Below the pieces are notes generated by a model. It searched no databases, was not told where the DNA came from, and saw only the letters and a program-made list of their open reading frames with translations. From the NCBI RefSeq assembly GCF_003308995.1, contig NZ_QFFJ01000001.1, positions 1,364,001 through 1,428,000 on the forward strand: DNA of 64,000 nucleotides, given 5' to 3'. The DNA is from Chitinophaga flava. Lineage in GTDB: Bacteria > Bacteroidota > Bacteroidia > Chitinophagales > Chitinophagaceae. The translations under genes and the position numbers were made by a program. Below, piece by piece: positions 44,127 through 52,816 of the stretch; positions within the stretch are counted from its first letter, which is position 1, and every line of letters starts with the position of its first letter.

Positions 44127-45341
44127 TTATACGTTCGACATTTCAGGTAATACAATTTCGGTTGCAGCTTTCTCCGGGGCCTTCTTTCGTTTAGCCGGCT
44201 TCATCCCAAACAGGAAGCGCATCACTGGGTAGGGCCTGATATACAGATGAAAAATACTCATACTGATAAAGAATGTGACCAGTACGGTAAAGATATATTT
44301 CAATCCGATATCTTCCTGCAAATTGGCCAGGTAAAAAGTCAGTATCACAATAACAGTCTGATGCAGGATATAAAAGGGATAAACCGCCTCATTGACATAA
44401 TCCAGCACCCTGCTTTTTTTCTGAAGATACCTTTTACCATAACCAATCGCTGTAAATACCCACATCCAGGCACACACAACGGCCAGGGCTGTATATGACC
44501 ATCCCTGCAGGCCCTGCCAGCCATAACCCGGCTCCAGCTTATTCCACCGTAAATAATTGATCAGCATCAGACTGGCAAAAGCGATGGCAAAAGAAGTACG
44601 GCGGTTACGCTCCAGGCTATCCATCAACAGCGGATTGGCAATACAGCAAAAACCAGCCAGTAAAAACCATAGATAATAAGGGAAATAAGCATAATCATGG
44701 ATAAGATCGCCGGTTTGCTGGTACATACGGGACAGGAAAGCATGAGAAACCACACTAGGCACCATCAGTATATATACCCACCAGCCCGAGGCCAACGGAT
44801 TCAGCTTCTGCAGCCATTGTTTTCCTTTGGGAGATCCCAGCCACACAAACAAGGGCGCACAGAGGATATCATAGGCCAGCAGATAACAGATGAACCAGAG
44901 ATGATGCCAGCTCATATTGCCTTTGGGATAGGCTCCTGTACTAAACATCGCGGTATAAAAATCCCAGAAATTACCCTTATACCCCTGCGTTACCCGCTCC
45001 AGGTATACCTGCGGTGGCACTATCACCAGCACGCCCACCAGCAGGGGCACAAATAAACGCCGAAAACGAAGCCCCAGAAAACCGCCACCACTGCGGCTCT
45101 GTAGCATATAATAACTAACGGTACCCGAAATAAAAAACAACAGTGGCATCCGGAAACGGTGCAGGAAATCATTCATCTCCAGCAACGCGTGGCTCGTGGC
45201 ATTGTTTTTAATATGCCATCCCCACTCAGCCACATACGGCATGGCAGAATGAAAAAACAATACGCCGGCAATGGCGATGATCCGTAACCAGTCGAGATAA
45301 GTTTGTCGGTAGGTTGTTTGCATGTGATCAGTTTTATGCAA
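44127..45341 (-). CDS. Acyltransferase-3 family membrane protein
   Basis: A 404-residue integral membrane protein with about ten helices. The family signature is at the N-terminus (YLDWLRIIAIAGVLFFHSAM, with the conserved Arg and His), and RMPLLFFISGTVSYYML follows. It resembles the OpgC/OafB-like and glucan-modifying acyltransferases that add acetyl or succinyl groups to exported polysaccharides. The basic C-terminal tail (KPAKRKKAPEKAA) is cytoplasmic. It is directly upstream of the LytS/LytTR pair (one-base gap). Given the glycan export operon 4 kb away on the same strand it could decorate that polymer, but this is a guess. Confidence 0.87.
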   Translation of the reverse strand: MHKTDHMQTTYRQTYLDWLRIIAIAGVLFFHSAMPYVAEWGWHIKNNATSHALLEMNDFLHRFRMPLLFFISGTVSYYMLQSRSGGGFLGLRFRRLFVPLLVGVLVIVPPQVYLERVTQGYKGNFWDFYTAMFSTGAYPKGNMSWHHLWFICYLLAYDILCAPLFVWLGSPKGKQWLQKLNPLASGWWVYILMVPSVVSHAFLSRMYQQTGDLIHDYAYFPYYLWFLLAGFCCIANPLLMDSLERNRRTSFAIAFASLMLINYLRWNKLEPGYGWQGLQGWSYTALAVVCAWMWVFTAIGYGKRYLQKKSRVLDYVNEAVYPFYILHQTVIVILTFYLANLQEDIGLKYIFTVLVTFFISMSIFHLYIRPYPVMRFLFGMKPAKRKKAPEKAATEIVLPEMSNV

Positions 45342-45418
45342 ACCTACCCGTAAACCGGGCCTTCAGAAAAGATCTTTGACGTGTGGACAGTTTTGCCAGG
45401 TAAATAGACAAATTAGCC

Positions 45419-45922
45419 TCAGCCCGCTACCCTGGCAGCTGCAAAGGCATTCAAAAACTGCATAAAAGCCTCAGGTTCAAAACCATCCCTGCCATCTGCA
45501 TAATACCTTGTTTTTCCCTGCTGAAGAATATGCAGTACAAAATAACGGCGGCCTTCCCGGAAGGACTTGTAAGTAGTCGCCTCCTGATGTTGCCGGACCT
45601 CCAGAACAGTATCAGCTATATTAAAACAAACCCGCCTGCGCCGGAAAAAACGGATATAATCCACCTCTATCTGGTCGCCCCGGAGACGCAGGGCTATCGT
45701 ATCACAGTCCATCGCTATGAGAAAAGCAAGAAACAAAAATAATAGTACGAATATTATCTGCACCACTTTTTCATTTATTAAGAAGCCTGCCAGCAGGAAC
45801 GGCCCCAAGGCAGCATAGTATAATAAACGACCCCTCTGTTTTTGGGTAGATACAATTTCCATGGGCTTATGCCTTATAACGGTCAGGGATATCTTTAAAC
45901 TTACAAAAATATCTTCATCCAT
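45419..45922 (-). CDS. Membrane protein of unknown function (two helices)
   Basis: A 167-residue protein with two adjacent membrane helices (YYAALGPFLLAGFLI and VVQIIFVLLFLFLAFLIA, about 35-70), followed by a soluble beta-rich region (LRGDQIEVDYIRFFRRRRVC, YFVLHILQQGKTRYYADG) whose layout recalls bacterial PH-like domains. I do not recognise a named family. The last residues form an Ala-rich helix. It is divergent from the gene at 45982, with about 60 bases between, and lies downstream of nothing obvious; a housekeeping envelope role is possible. Confidence 0.68.
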   Translation of the reverse strand: MDEDIFVSLKISLTVIRHKPMEIVSTQKQRGRLLYYAALGPFLLAGFLINEKVVQIIFVLLFLFLAFLIAMDCDTIALRLRGDQIEVDYIRFFRRRRVCFNIADTVLEVRQHQEATTYKSFREGRRYFVLHILQQGKTRYYADGRDGFEPEAFMQFLNAFAAARVAG

Positions 45923-45981
45923 CTCATTTGTTATTTTACTTCAATCCGCGTAAATTACCCGTAATTAAGCTATCCTATACC

Positions 45982-46614
45982 ATGAACGATTTGCAGCATA
46001 TGACCGACCTCCATGCGGGCGGAAACCTTGTCCAACAACCATCTCCCTTTGCCAGCCTGCCTTCTCATCAAAACAACTCTGAACTGCCGTTAAACATCAT
46101 TCATCAATGGGTAAAGCCCTACTATATGAATGTAGGATCCGGCAATGACGAATGGATAGAACCCTTTATAAATATCAAGCCACTCATCACACACGACTTG
46201 ACAACTTTATTGCTGGGCGATTCCAACTGGCAGACCCGAAAAGTAGGCGCCTATCTGGCCGCAGTCAACAATTATACTGACCTGATAGACATCATTGGCT
46301 CCCGGTTTCTCAAAAATGAGCAATATCAGGGACGCATGTACGCCCTCGTACTCGCCAGCTTCAATACCAGCAAAAGCATCGATTATCTCGACAACTACCT
46401 CCTCTATTACCTGAAAAAACCGGAACTGCACTACGACCAGCAATCGGCAATGGAAGCCTTGCTGTATCTGGACACCATCAACGGTACTAACCACTGCAGC
46501 CGCCATTTTCCGAACTGGATACAGCTCCGGCAACAATGGCTGCACGTATCCGGCCTCTCTCTTCAATACTACGAAGAACAGCTTTCGCTCCTTAAAATTT
46601 TACAGAAAAGCTAA
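45982..46614 (+). CDS. DUF6000-like protein
   Basis: The ATG at 45982 (MNDLQHMTDLHAGG) gives 210 residues; an upstream ATG at 45928 would leave five bases to the divergent gene. The central part, YYMNVGSGNDEWIEPFINIK, then GDSNWQTRKVGAYLAAVNNY and RMYALVLASFNTSKSIDYLD, matches my memory of the DUF6000 family, an alpha-helical, HEAT-like protein of unknown function. There is no signal peptide. The next gene starts 11 bases downstream, so both may be co-transcribed. Confidence 0.68.
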   Translation: MNDLQHMTDLHAGGNLVQQPSPFASLPSHQNNSELPLNIIHQWVKPYYMNVGSGNDEWIEPFINIKPLITHDLTTLLLGDSNWQTRKVGAYLAAVNNYTDLIDIIGSRFLKNEQYQGRMYALVLASFNTSKSIDYLDNYLLYYLKKPELHYDQQSAMEALLYLDTINGTNHCSRHFPNWIQLRQQWLHVSGLSLQYYEEQLSLLKILQKS

Positions 46615-46625
46615 ATCATAGTGCC

Positions 46626-47150
46626 ATGAACAAGATCATTAGCGCCGTTTTTGTATTGTTGCTGAGCTTTGTGGCAATCCATGCCCAGGCACAGAACAGA
46701 CCCGTCTTCCCGGATGAAAACGAGCTGAAAGTAAAAGAAGATTATCCGAAATACGAACCACTGGTGATATCAGCTGCCGAATGGCTGGTGGAAACAGATA
46801 TCGATAAACAAACAGATATCAGACAGGCTACCAACATTTTTATCCTTCGTTGGACAACCGGATCTCCCAATGTCAGCATTGTCATTGAAAAACCCCACAT
46901 GAAACTGCTGGACAATAACCCACCCCTGATCCCGGTTTACCTGGCCAATTACGCCAGTTACTGCATCTCCCACCAGTCCTACAAAGACCAGATAGAACCC
47001 ACTAAATCCGCACTGATAGCGATTTCCAAGGTGTATAAAAAAGGAATAGGCGTGAATAAAAACAAAGCCCTCGAAAAATTGGCGGAAGTCATTGAACGGC
47101 AACAGCTGGATGAATATGTCAATAAAAACATGAAACCGGCGCAAAAGTAA
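46626..47150 (+). CDS. Exported protein of unknown function
   Basis: A 174-residue protein with a clear Sec signal (ISAVFVLLLSFVAIHAQAQ, cleavage after AQA). The mature protein is mostly helical (YEPLVISAAEWLVETDIDK, LIPVYLANYASYCISHQSY) and ends with a Lys-rich segment of amphipathic helix (KALEKLAEVIERQQ). I recognise the type from Bacteroidota genomes but not a named family. It follows the DUF6000-like gene by 11 bases. It converges on the frameshifted membrane gene, whose restored stop codon lies 3 bases past this gene's end. Confidence 0.7.
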   Translation: MNKIISAVFVLLLSFVAIHAQAQNRPVFPDENELKVKEDYPKYEPLVISAAEWLVETDIDKQTDIRQATNIFILRWTTGSPNVSIVIEKPHMKLLDNNPPLIPVYLANYASYCISHQSYKDQIEPTKSALIAISKVYKKGIGVNKNKALEKLAEVIERQQLDEYVNKNMKPAQK

Positions 47151-47153
47151 GTC

Positions 47154-47587
47154 TCAGGCAGCCTTCAGCCTCATCCACCTGAACGCCACCGCCCATACCA
47201 CTCCGAGTACAAGGGTAGTCACCACCCCCATCCCTAACACTGCATTGTCTGCAACATCAAGGCTGGCAGTAAGCATGTATATAAAGAGAAAACAGATCCA
47301 GGGAGCGATAGCAGACAAAAGGTATACCTGACTACCGTAATGGGATAAGACTTATTTTTTATTAAAAGATCTTTACCAGCCTTACGGCCCAGCAGCCAGA
47401 CAGGAAGCACAATGGCCACCAGCAAAATACCATCTACAGGATTGATCTGGCTACTCAGTATAAAGATAATACTATTGAAGGGATCGCTCCGCCACACGAG
47501 GAACATGATTTCCAGCAGCACCACGCCCGGTAGTATGCATTTAAGGGCTGTTGTTGCGCCCAGTTGCCGGGCATCTTTTTCATTCAT
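47154..47587 (-). pseudogene. Membrane protein gene with a probable one-base frameshift
   Basis: From ATG at 47585-47587 the frame gives 117 residues and stops at 47234 within an unnatural tail (SLYTCLLPALMLQTMQC). If one T is added to the coding-strand T4 run (AAAA at 47317-47320 on the plus strand), the frame continues as FLSAIAPWICFLFIYMLTAS, then a second hydrophobic stretch (MGVVTTLVLGVVWAVAF) and a basic end (RWMRLKAA), stopping at 47154-47156. The restored protein has about 144 residues and four helices and fits exactly up to the convergent neighbour. Either a sequencing error in the homopolymer or a recent inactivation; family not recognised. Confidence 0.72.
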
Positions 47588-47776
47588 AGGTTAGTTAATA
47601 AATTCGCTGCAATATACTCCTCAGGACTATAGCAGATCATCCCACAAAATAGTCAACTCATTACCCTGATAAGTATATCCCCCTTGCGTAATAAAATATT
47701 ATAGCGTAGTTTATCTTTTTTTTGTGAAGAGATGAAGATGTCCTGCCGACCTCCTGAAAATTTTAAACATTTCGTT

Positions 47777-49159
47777 ATGAAAACAGTTTTTTTAACACTG
47801 TTTGCTCTTCTCCTGTTATGCGATGTTATGGCCAATACCATTAATATTGCCGACCGCGGCGCCAAAGGTGATGGCAAAACTGACAATACCGCCATCATCC
47901 AGCAGGCTATAAATGAATGCCAGCAAGGCACGGTCCTTATTCCCCAGGGGAATTACCTCACCGGCCCGCTTGTCCTCAAATCTGATATCCGGCTGTATCT
48001 CGAATACGGTGCCACCCTCACCGGTATCCCCGATATGAAAAAATATCCCCGCCCCGCCAAAGGCGGCACCCCTTCCCTGCTCCACGCTGCAGATGCCGCC
48101 AACATCACCATCTGCGGTGAAGGCACGATCGACGGCCAGGGCGACCATCCCAGCTTCCAGCTGGGCGACGACAGTAAAACCGGCGCCATCCGCCCTATGC
48201 TCCTCCATATGGAACGCTGCCGGCATATCACCGTAAAAGATGTCCATATCCGCAACGCAGCCTACTGGGTACAGAAATACGAAGGTTGCGACGATGTAAC
48301 ACTACATGCACTTAAAATATACAGCCACGGCAACTATAACAACGATGGCATAGATATCAGCGGCAGCAGCAACGTACTCATTTCCGATTGTTATATCGAT
48401 ACCGATGATGATGCACTTTGTTTCAAAAGTGAAGTCAATGCTTCCTGCGAAAACATTACCGTCAGTAATTGTGTGCTGCGGAGCAACTGCAATGCGCTCA
48501 AGTTCGGCACCGGCTCCTTCAGTGGCTTCAAAAACATCGCTGTCTCCAATATCGCTATACACAAGGCTTCCGAAGAAAACCGCCGTCACTGGAAAAAAAA
48601 TATGCCCTGGATGGGTATCACCACCGATACCACCGTCATCGCCGGAATAGCCCTGGAAGTAGTAGACGGCGGTAGCATGGACCAGGTCATCATTTCGGGA
48701 GTCGCTATGAAAGACGTGCAGACACCCGTTTTCATCCGCCTGGGCGATCGTAACAGAGGCAATACTATCAGCTCTCTGAAAAATGTGATCATCAGCAACA
48801 TCATCGCGCAAAGCGCCAGCCAGCTCACATCCAGCATTACCGGCATCCCCGGCTATTATGTGGAAAATGTGTCCATCAGTCATGTGATCATTACCACGCC
48901 AGGCGGAGCTGCCAATAGCAACAAACCCGTACCCGAAAACATAGCCGCTTATCCCGAAAACAGAATGTTTGGTACCACACTGCCTGCAGCAGCCTTTTAT
49001 CTGCGGCATGTCAAAAACATTTCCTTCGAAGATATCCGCGTCAACACGCTGCAGCCTGACGCTCGCCCGGCATTTGTGCTGGACGATGTCAGCGGCTTCG
49101 AAAACAACCGCTGCTGGGTCAACGGCACCACTGCCACTGTTTCTATCTTAAAAAACTAA
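47777..49159 (+). CDS. Glycoside hydrolase family 28 (polygalacturonase-like)
   Basis: The ATG at 47777 (MKTVFLTLFALLLL) supplies a Sec signal peptide and gives 460 residues. The right-handed beta-helix opens with NIADRGAKGDGKTDNTAIIQ, and the catalytic region NNDGIDISGSSNVLISDCYI, then DTDDDALCFKS holds the Asp triad of GH28 (DGID, TDDDA); the usual GHG motif is not obvious. GH28 enzymes cleave galacturonan or rhamnogalacturonan, and Bacteroidota members are often periplasmic exo-acting. Right after it lies a fragment of an SGNH esterase gene, a typical pectin-acetylesterase partner, so this may be a decayed pectin locus. Confidence 0.93.
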   Translation: MKTVFLTLFALLLLCDVMANTINIADRGAKGDGKTDNTAIIQQAINECQQGTVLIPQGNYLTGPLVLKSDIRLYLEYGATLTGIPDMKKYPRPAKGGTPSLLHAADAANITICGEGTIDGQGDHPSFQLGDDSKTGAIRPMLLHMERCRHITVKDVHIRNAAYWVQKYEGCDDVTLHALKIYSHGNYNNDGIDISGSSNVLISDCYIDTDDDALCFKSEVNASCENITVSNCVLRSNCNALKFGTGSFSGFKNIAVSNIAIHKASEENRRHWKKNMPWMGITTDTTVIAGIALEVVDGGSMDQVIISGVAMKDVQTPVFIRLGDRNRGNTISSLKNVIISNIIAQSASQLTSSITGIPGYYVENVSISHVIITTPGGAANSNKPVPENIAAYPENRMFGTTLPAAAFYLRHVKNISFEDIRVNTLQPDARPAFVLDDVSGFENNRCWVNGTTATVSILKN

Positions 49160-49205
49160 CCGGATTTTCTAACTTTGATACGAAGTAATCGCCGGCCAAC
49201 CAGCT

Positions 49206-49373
49206 AAAGCCGTAACCGTCATAGACCTGTATTTCCTCGACGCTGATAATCATCTCCGCGCTGAGCTTACAATAGACGGGCTGCATCTGAAACGGGAAGG
49301 ATATGCCGTATGGGCGGAAATACTGAAGAAAGAAAATAAGAATTTAATCAATATATCCTGCAACAGTAATTAG
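49206..49373 (+). pseudogene. C-terminal remnant of an SGNH/GDSL hydrolase
   Basis: Between the GH28 and metallopeptidase-like genes, one frame ending at TAG 49371-49373 reads KAVTVIDLYFLDADNHLR, then ELTIDGLHLKREGYAVWAEIL. The DGLHL piece is block V of SGNH hydrolases (catalytic Asp and His) and the rest matches the last 45 residues of GDSL esterases. No start codon or upstream domain remains (the catalytic Ser block is missing), so this is a leftover of a deletion. Too short for normal gene finders. Confidence 0.75.
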
Positions 49374-49387
49374 AACAATTCAAACTT

Positions 49388-50680
49388 ATGAAATCTGCTT
49401 ACCTCGCTGGTCTCCTGCTATGCAGCACTGCCGGCAAAACCTTTTGCCAGCAACAGGATTCTCTGGCCGCTCAAATGCAAACCTACTTCAACGAAGCAGC
49501 CACCGCTACCCTGCAACAAAAGCAGATATGGGGCATCGACCTCTATGGGCCTATGCTGCTGGTAAATCCGGCCACCCGGGAGATCATCACCAATATGCCC
49601 GACAGCTCCGGCATATTGCAGAAACAAGGAACAGTGTACACCGGCAAACTGCCAAAGCAGTTCAATACAGCCAACACTTCCTTCCACTGGGAAGGCCGCG
49701 ACTGGGCCATGCTTCAGCTGCCCCTCCCCGGCAATAAAGCAGATAGGGTGAATCTGATGGCCCATGAACTCTTCCACAGAGCGCAGCCCTCCCTGCATTT
49801 TACCCTGCAAGACCCGCCCAATAACCACCTCGATAAAAAGGATGGTCGTGTATATCTGCGTCTCGAACTCAATGCACTGCAAAAAGCCTTGAAGGCCACC
49901 TCTTCTGCAGAACGCCAACAGCACCTCGCCAATGCCCTGACCTTCCGCCAATACCGCTATATCCTCTTCCCCGGCGCCGATACAACGGAAAACGCCCTGG
50001 AACTGAATGAAGGCATAGCCGAATATACCGGTATGATGGTCAGCAACAGGAATAAAAAGGATGCACAGGCACACTTCAGTCAATACCTGCAGACCTTTCT
50101 GGAATATCCTACTTTCGTACGGTCGTTCCCGTATCAGACCATTCCCGTATATGGCTACCTGCTGGCTCAGACCACACCAGGCTGGAACAGACAACTTAAC
50201 AGCCATTCCCAACTGATGCCCCTGCTGATCAAAGGCTTCCACATCACGATACCGAAAGATGTCAAAGCCGCCGCCCTCGCACAAGCCGGACAATACGACG
50301 CAGCAGCCATCATAGCCGCGGAAACAACCAGGGAAGTCCGTATACAGGAACAGATCGCTGCCTATACCCGAACCTTCATCACACAACCACATACCGAACT
50401 CCGTTTCGAAAAAATGAATGTATCCTTCAACCCCAGTAACATCGTTCCGCTGGAAGGATACGGCACCGTATACCCTACTATGCGGATCTCCGATAAATGG
50501 GGCATTCTCACCGTAACCGACGGCTCTTTGATGAGCACCAACTGGGACAAGGTGACGGTGAGCCTCCCGCAGGCATTTACTATCCGTGAAGTGAGTGGAC
50601 AAGGCTGGAAACTTCAGCTCAACGAAGGCTATACCCTTAGCCAGGATGCCAACGGTAATTATTCCCTGAAAAAGAATTAA
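49388..50680 (+). CDS. Exported metallopeptidase-like protein (HExxH)
   Basis: A 430-residue protein with a signal peptide (LAGLLLCSTAGKTFCQQQ). HELFH at about 126-130 (NLMAHELFHRAQPSL) is a gluzincin-type zinc motif, and ALELNEGIAEYTGMM about 75 residues later supplies the likely third ligand Glu. The C-terminal 90 residues are beta-rich (YGTVYPTMRISDKWGILTV). I do not recognise a named peptidase family. It lies 14 bases past the SGNH remnant. Its 3' end (from 50621) recurs downstream as decayed repeats. Confidence 0.76.
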   Translation: MKSAYLAGLLLCSTAGKTFCQQQDSLAAQMQTYFNEAATATLQQKQIWGIDLYGPMLLVNPATREIITNMPDSSGILQKQGTVYTGKLPKQFNTANTSFHWEGRDWAMLQLPLPGNKADRVNLMAHELFHRAQPSLHFTLQDPPNNHLDKKDGRVYLRLELNALQKALKATSSAERQQHLANALTFRQYRYILFPGADTTENALELNEGIAEYTGMMVSNRNKKDAQAHFSQYLQTFLEYPTFVRSFPYQTIPVYGYLLAQTTPGWNRQLNSHSQLMPLLIKGFHITIPKDVKAAALAQAGQYDAAAIIAAETTREVRIQEQIAAYTRTFITQPHTELRFEKMNVSFNPSNIVPLEGYGTVYPTMRISDKWGILTVTDGSLMSTNWDKVTVSLPQAFTIREVSGQGWKLQLNEGYTLSQDANGNYSLKKN

Positions 50681-50859
50681 TACCAGGCTGACCGAAAGCT
50701 TATCCGTAGCCAAGATATCAATACTAAGTCTAAAGAATAATACACAACGGCACAAAGACTATATCCATAGTCCCAATGCCAGCGGTAAGTCAAAAAAAAT
50801 AATGCAACGGCACAAGAGCTACATCCCAGGCCCAAATGCCAGCGGCTAGTCTAAAAGCT
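50621..50859 (+). repeat. Degenerate tandem repeats derived from a gene's 3' end
   Basis: The last 60 coding bases of the metallopeptidase-like gene (from 50621) are followed by three related units starting near 50691, 50746 and 50806. Units two and three both begin CAACGGCACAA and share AATGCCAGCGG at the same offset, a period of 60; the first is more diverged. The units are no longer in frame with the gene. Confidence 0.65.
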
Positions 50860-50868
50860 TGCCCCACT

Positions 50869-50898
50869 AAACGGCGCCTTATCATCGGCGCCGTTTTT
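50869..50898 (+). terminator. Rho-independent terminator
   Basis: ACGGCGCC (50871-50878) pairs with GGCGCCGT (50887-50894), extended by two A-T pairs, with a T-tract; it separates the repeat region from the globin operon. Confidence 0.85.
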
Positions 50899-50906
50899 AT
50901 TTTATT

Positions 50907-51001
50907 TAATTAAGGATATTTTTGTCTTTTATTAAAATGAATATACTTACTTTTGCTGCAGGATCTCCTTAATCGGCCTGAACGCGATTCCTAATTAAGG
51001 A
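50907..51001 (+). promoter_or_regulatory. Promoter and operator-like repeats of the globin/RIC operon
   Basis: TAATTAAGGA occurs at 50907-50916 and again at 50992-51001. TTG (50922-50924) and TACTTTTG (50948-50955) form a promoter with a 23-base spacer. ATTTTTGTC plus TTT after the first repeat is the inverted counterpart of the AAGGACAAAAAT after the second. Such repeats suggest a dimeric repressor or Crp/Fnr-type regulator. Confidence 0.55.
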
Positions 51002-51021
51002 CAAAAATGTATTTATTTATC

Positions 51022-51411
51022 ATGGAGCAACTAAAAGACATTTCCTCCCTTGACGATATCCGCCTGCTGGTAGACAGTTTCTACGGGAAAGCTCGTGCTG
51101 ATGAGCTGCTGGGGCCCATTTTCAACGGCATCATACAAAACCGCTGGCCTGAACATCTCGACAAAATGTACCGCTTCTGGGAAACATTGCTGCTGGACAA
51201 CCATACCTACCATGGTAGTCCTTTCTGGCCACATGCCCAAATGCCCGTGAATGCAACCCATTTTGACCGCTGGCAGCAGCTTTTCCGGGAAACGGTAACA
51301 CAGCTTTTTGACGGGCCAAAAGCCAGCGAAGCCTGCTGGCGGGGAGAAAAAATGGCGCAGATGTTCCTCTCCAAGATCACGTATTACAATAGTACCACAG
51401 CAATAAAATAG
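51022..51411 (+). CDS. Group III truncated hemoglobin
   Basis: The ATG at 51022 (MEQLKDISSLDDIR) gives 129 residues; an ATG five codons upstream overlaps the leader and is less likely. Truncated 2-on-2 globin of group III: LVDSFYGKARADELLGPIFN, then EHLDKMYRFWETLLLDNHTYHGSPFWPHAQMP, with the proximal His in the ATHFDRWQQLF segment as the heme ligand. Group III globins bind oxygen and NO and are associated with nitrosative stress. It is followed 5 bases later by the RIC repair protein, the known pairing in Bacteroidota. Confidence 0.92.
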   Translation: MEQLKDISSLDDIRLLVDSFYGKARADELLGPIFNGIIQNRWPEHLDKMYRFWETLLLDNHTYHGSPFWPHAQMPVNATHFDRWQQLFRETVTQLFDGPKASEACWRGEKMAQMFLSKITYYNSTTAIK

Positions 51412-51416
51412 CTATT

Positions 51417-52160
51417 ATGGAAATCAATGAAAACACCATCATTGGCCAACTGGTTGCCACCGACTACCGCACCGCCGACGTTTTCCGCCACCACGGCATC
51501 GACTTCTGTTGCAAAGGAAACCGGGCCATAGGCCAGGTTTGCACAGAAAAAAAACTCGACATGGCCCCTATCCTGAACGAACTGCATGATATAACGGCAA
51601 CGCCTGAATGTAGTATACAAACCTATCACATATGGCCACTCGATCAGCTAGCAGAACATATTGTCCGCAAACACCACCATTATGTCGCACAAAAAATACC
51701 AGTCCTCCACCAATACCTGAGAAAAGTCTGCCAGGTACATGGACAAGAACATCCTGAACTGTGGCAGATAGCAGCCTTGTTTACCGCCGCGGCATCAGAG
51801 CTCACCGCCCACATGGAAAAGGAAGAACTGATACTTTTCCCACGCATCCGGGAAATCGTCAAAAAACAGGAGGCAGGCGAATACTTCGAATCCGGCGCTG
51901 TCAGCAAAGTGGATAAACCCATCGCTGTCATGATGGGCGAACACGACCAGGAAGGGGAACGCTTCCGCAAAATAGCTGAGCTGAGCAACAACTACACACC
52001 ACCCGAAAATGCCTGCAACACCTATCGTGTTACCTACGGCATACTCAAAGAATTCCAGGACGACCTGCACCAGCACATACATCTCGAAAACAATATCCTT
52101 TTTCCTAAAGCAATAGCAGCCGAAAAAACACTGACCGGCAGTTGCAAAATACCTTCATAA
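51417..52160 (+). CDS. ric: Iron-sulfur cluster repair di-iron protein (RIC/ScdA/YtfE)
   Basis: A 247-residue protein. The N-terminal ScdA domain has VFRHHGIDFCCKGN with the paired Cys (about 31-32). The C-terminal hemerythrin-like domain supplies the di-iron ligands (IVRKHHHYV, TAHMEKEELILFPRI, MGEHDQEGERF, HQHIHLENNILFPK). RIC repairs Fe-S clusters damaged by NO or oxidants. It is in one operon with the truncated globin. A Crp/Fnr regulator is encoded 650 bases further on. A hairpin terminator follows the stop. Confidence 0.95.
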   Translation: MEINENTIIGQLVATDYRTADVFRHHGIDFCCKGNRAIGQVCTEKKLDMAPILNELHDITATPECSIQTYHIWPLDQLAEHIVRKHHHYVAQKIPVLHQYLRKVCQVHGQEHPELWQIAALFTAAASELTAHMEKEELILFPRIREIVKKQEAGEYFESGAVSKVDKPIAVMMGEHDQEGERFRKIAELSNNYTPPENACNTYRVTYGILKEFQDDLHQHIHLENNILFPKAIAAEKTLTGSCKIPS

Positions 52161-52163
52161 AAA

Positions 52164-52194
52164 AGAATGGCCGGCAAAACACCGGCCATTCCTT
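52164..52194. terminator. Hairpin terminator after ric
   Basis: GAATGGCCGG (52165-52174) pairs with CCGGCCATTC (52182-52191). It lies between ric and the convergent gene at 52225 and may serve both. Confidence 0.8.
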
Positions 52195-52224
52195 ATCTTC
52201 CTGCATCTGTTATAAAATATTTTA

Positions 52225-52740
52225 CTAGTTATGCCCATGATCATGTCCGTGTCCTCTTTCACCATGATCTTCATGTCCACGTGCATGCATCTGTTCATTA
52301 CCCTTGCCATACATCGGATGCCCTTTCACAATAAAATACTTGCTGTCCCGGCTATCCCGGATGATCGGCTGGCTGCCGTACCATTCCTGCCCCTTGTAAC
52401 GCGCATATTTATTCCTGTAAACATTATCTTGCATCCAGGGGTTCGGTTGATTGATAACTACCTTATACCCCCTGTACACATCAAAGTTATATCGCGGTGG
52501 TAAAGTGGGCGCAAACATCCAGCTTCCTCCGTTAAGGTATACGTACTGCTGGCTGGCAACATCATAATAGGCGTCTATGTCCGGAAAGTAATAGTATTGA
52601 GCATAGTCATACCCTACCGGCCCCCATACAGGCTGACTGCCAACATTAAAATTCACATTCAGCCTCACCTGTGCCTGTAACGCACCCTGGTATAACAAAC
52701 CACTGGCAATCACTAACGCGATAAATAATATCTTTTTCAT
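52225..52740 (-). CDS. Exported protein with His-rich tail
   Basis: A 171-residue protein with signal peptide (LFIALVIASGLLYQGALQAQ). The mature part is rich in Tyr and Trp (YDYAQYYYFPDIDAYYDV, GGSWMFAPTLPPRYN) and ends in HARGHEDHGERGHGHDHGHN, which would bind divalent metals. The core resembles a small family seen in many Bacteroidota genomes, of unknown function. It lies convergent to ric; a link to iron or copper stress is possible, but it shares no transcript with ric. Confidence 0.72.
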   Translation of the reverse strand: MKKILFIALVIASGLLYQGALQAQVRLNVNFNVGSQPVWGPVGYDYAQYYYFPDIDAYYDVASQQYVYLNGGSWMFAPTLPPRYNFDVYRGYKVVINQPNPWMQDNVYRNKYARYKGQEWYGSQPIIRDSRDSKYFIVKGHPMYGKGNEQMHARGHEDHGERGHGHDHGHN

Positions 52741-52816
52741 ATCGCATGGTTTTACCTACTGGAAAACAAAGGGGATGCCAGCCCACCATCCATATGCCAC
52801 TAAACTGTTAAATTAA

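Noticed and set aside
49418..50755. Long minus-strand frame opposite the metallopeptidase-like gene
   Set aside because: Antisense shadow: low-complexity translation with no family match, while the plus strand encodes a signal peptide and HELFH.
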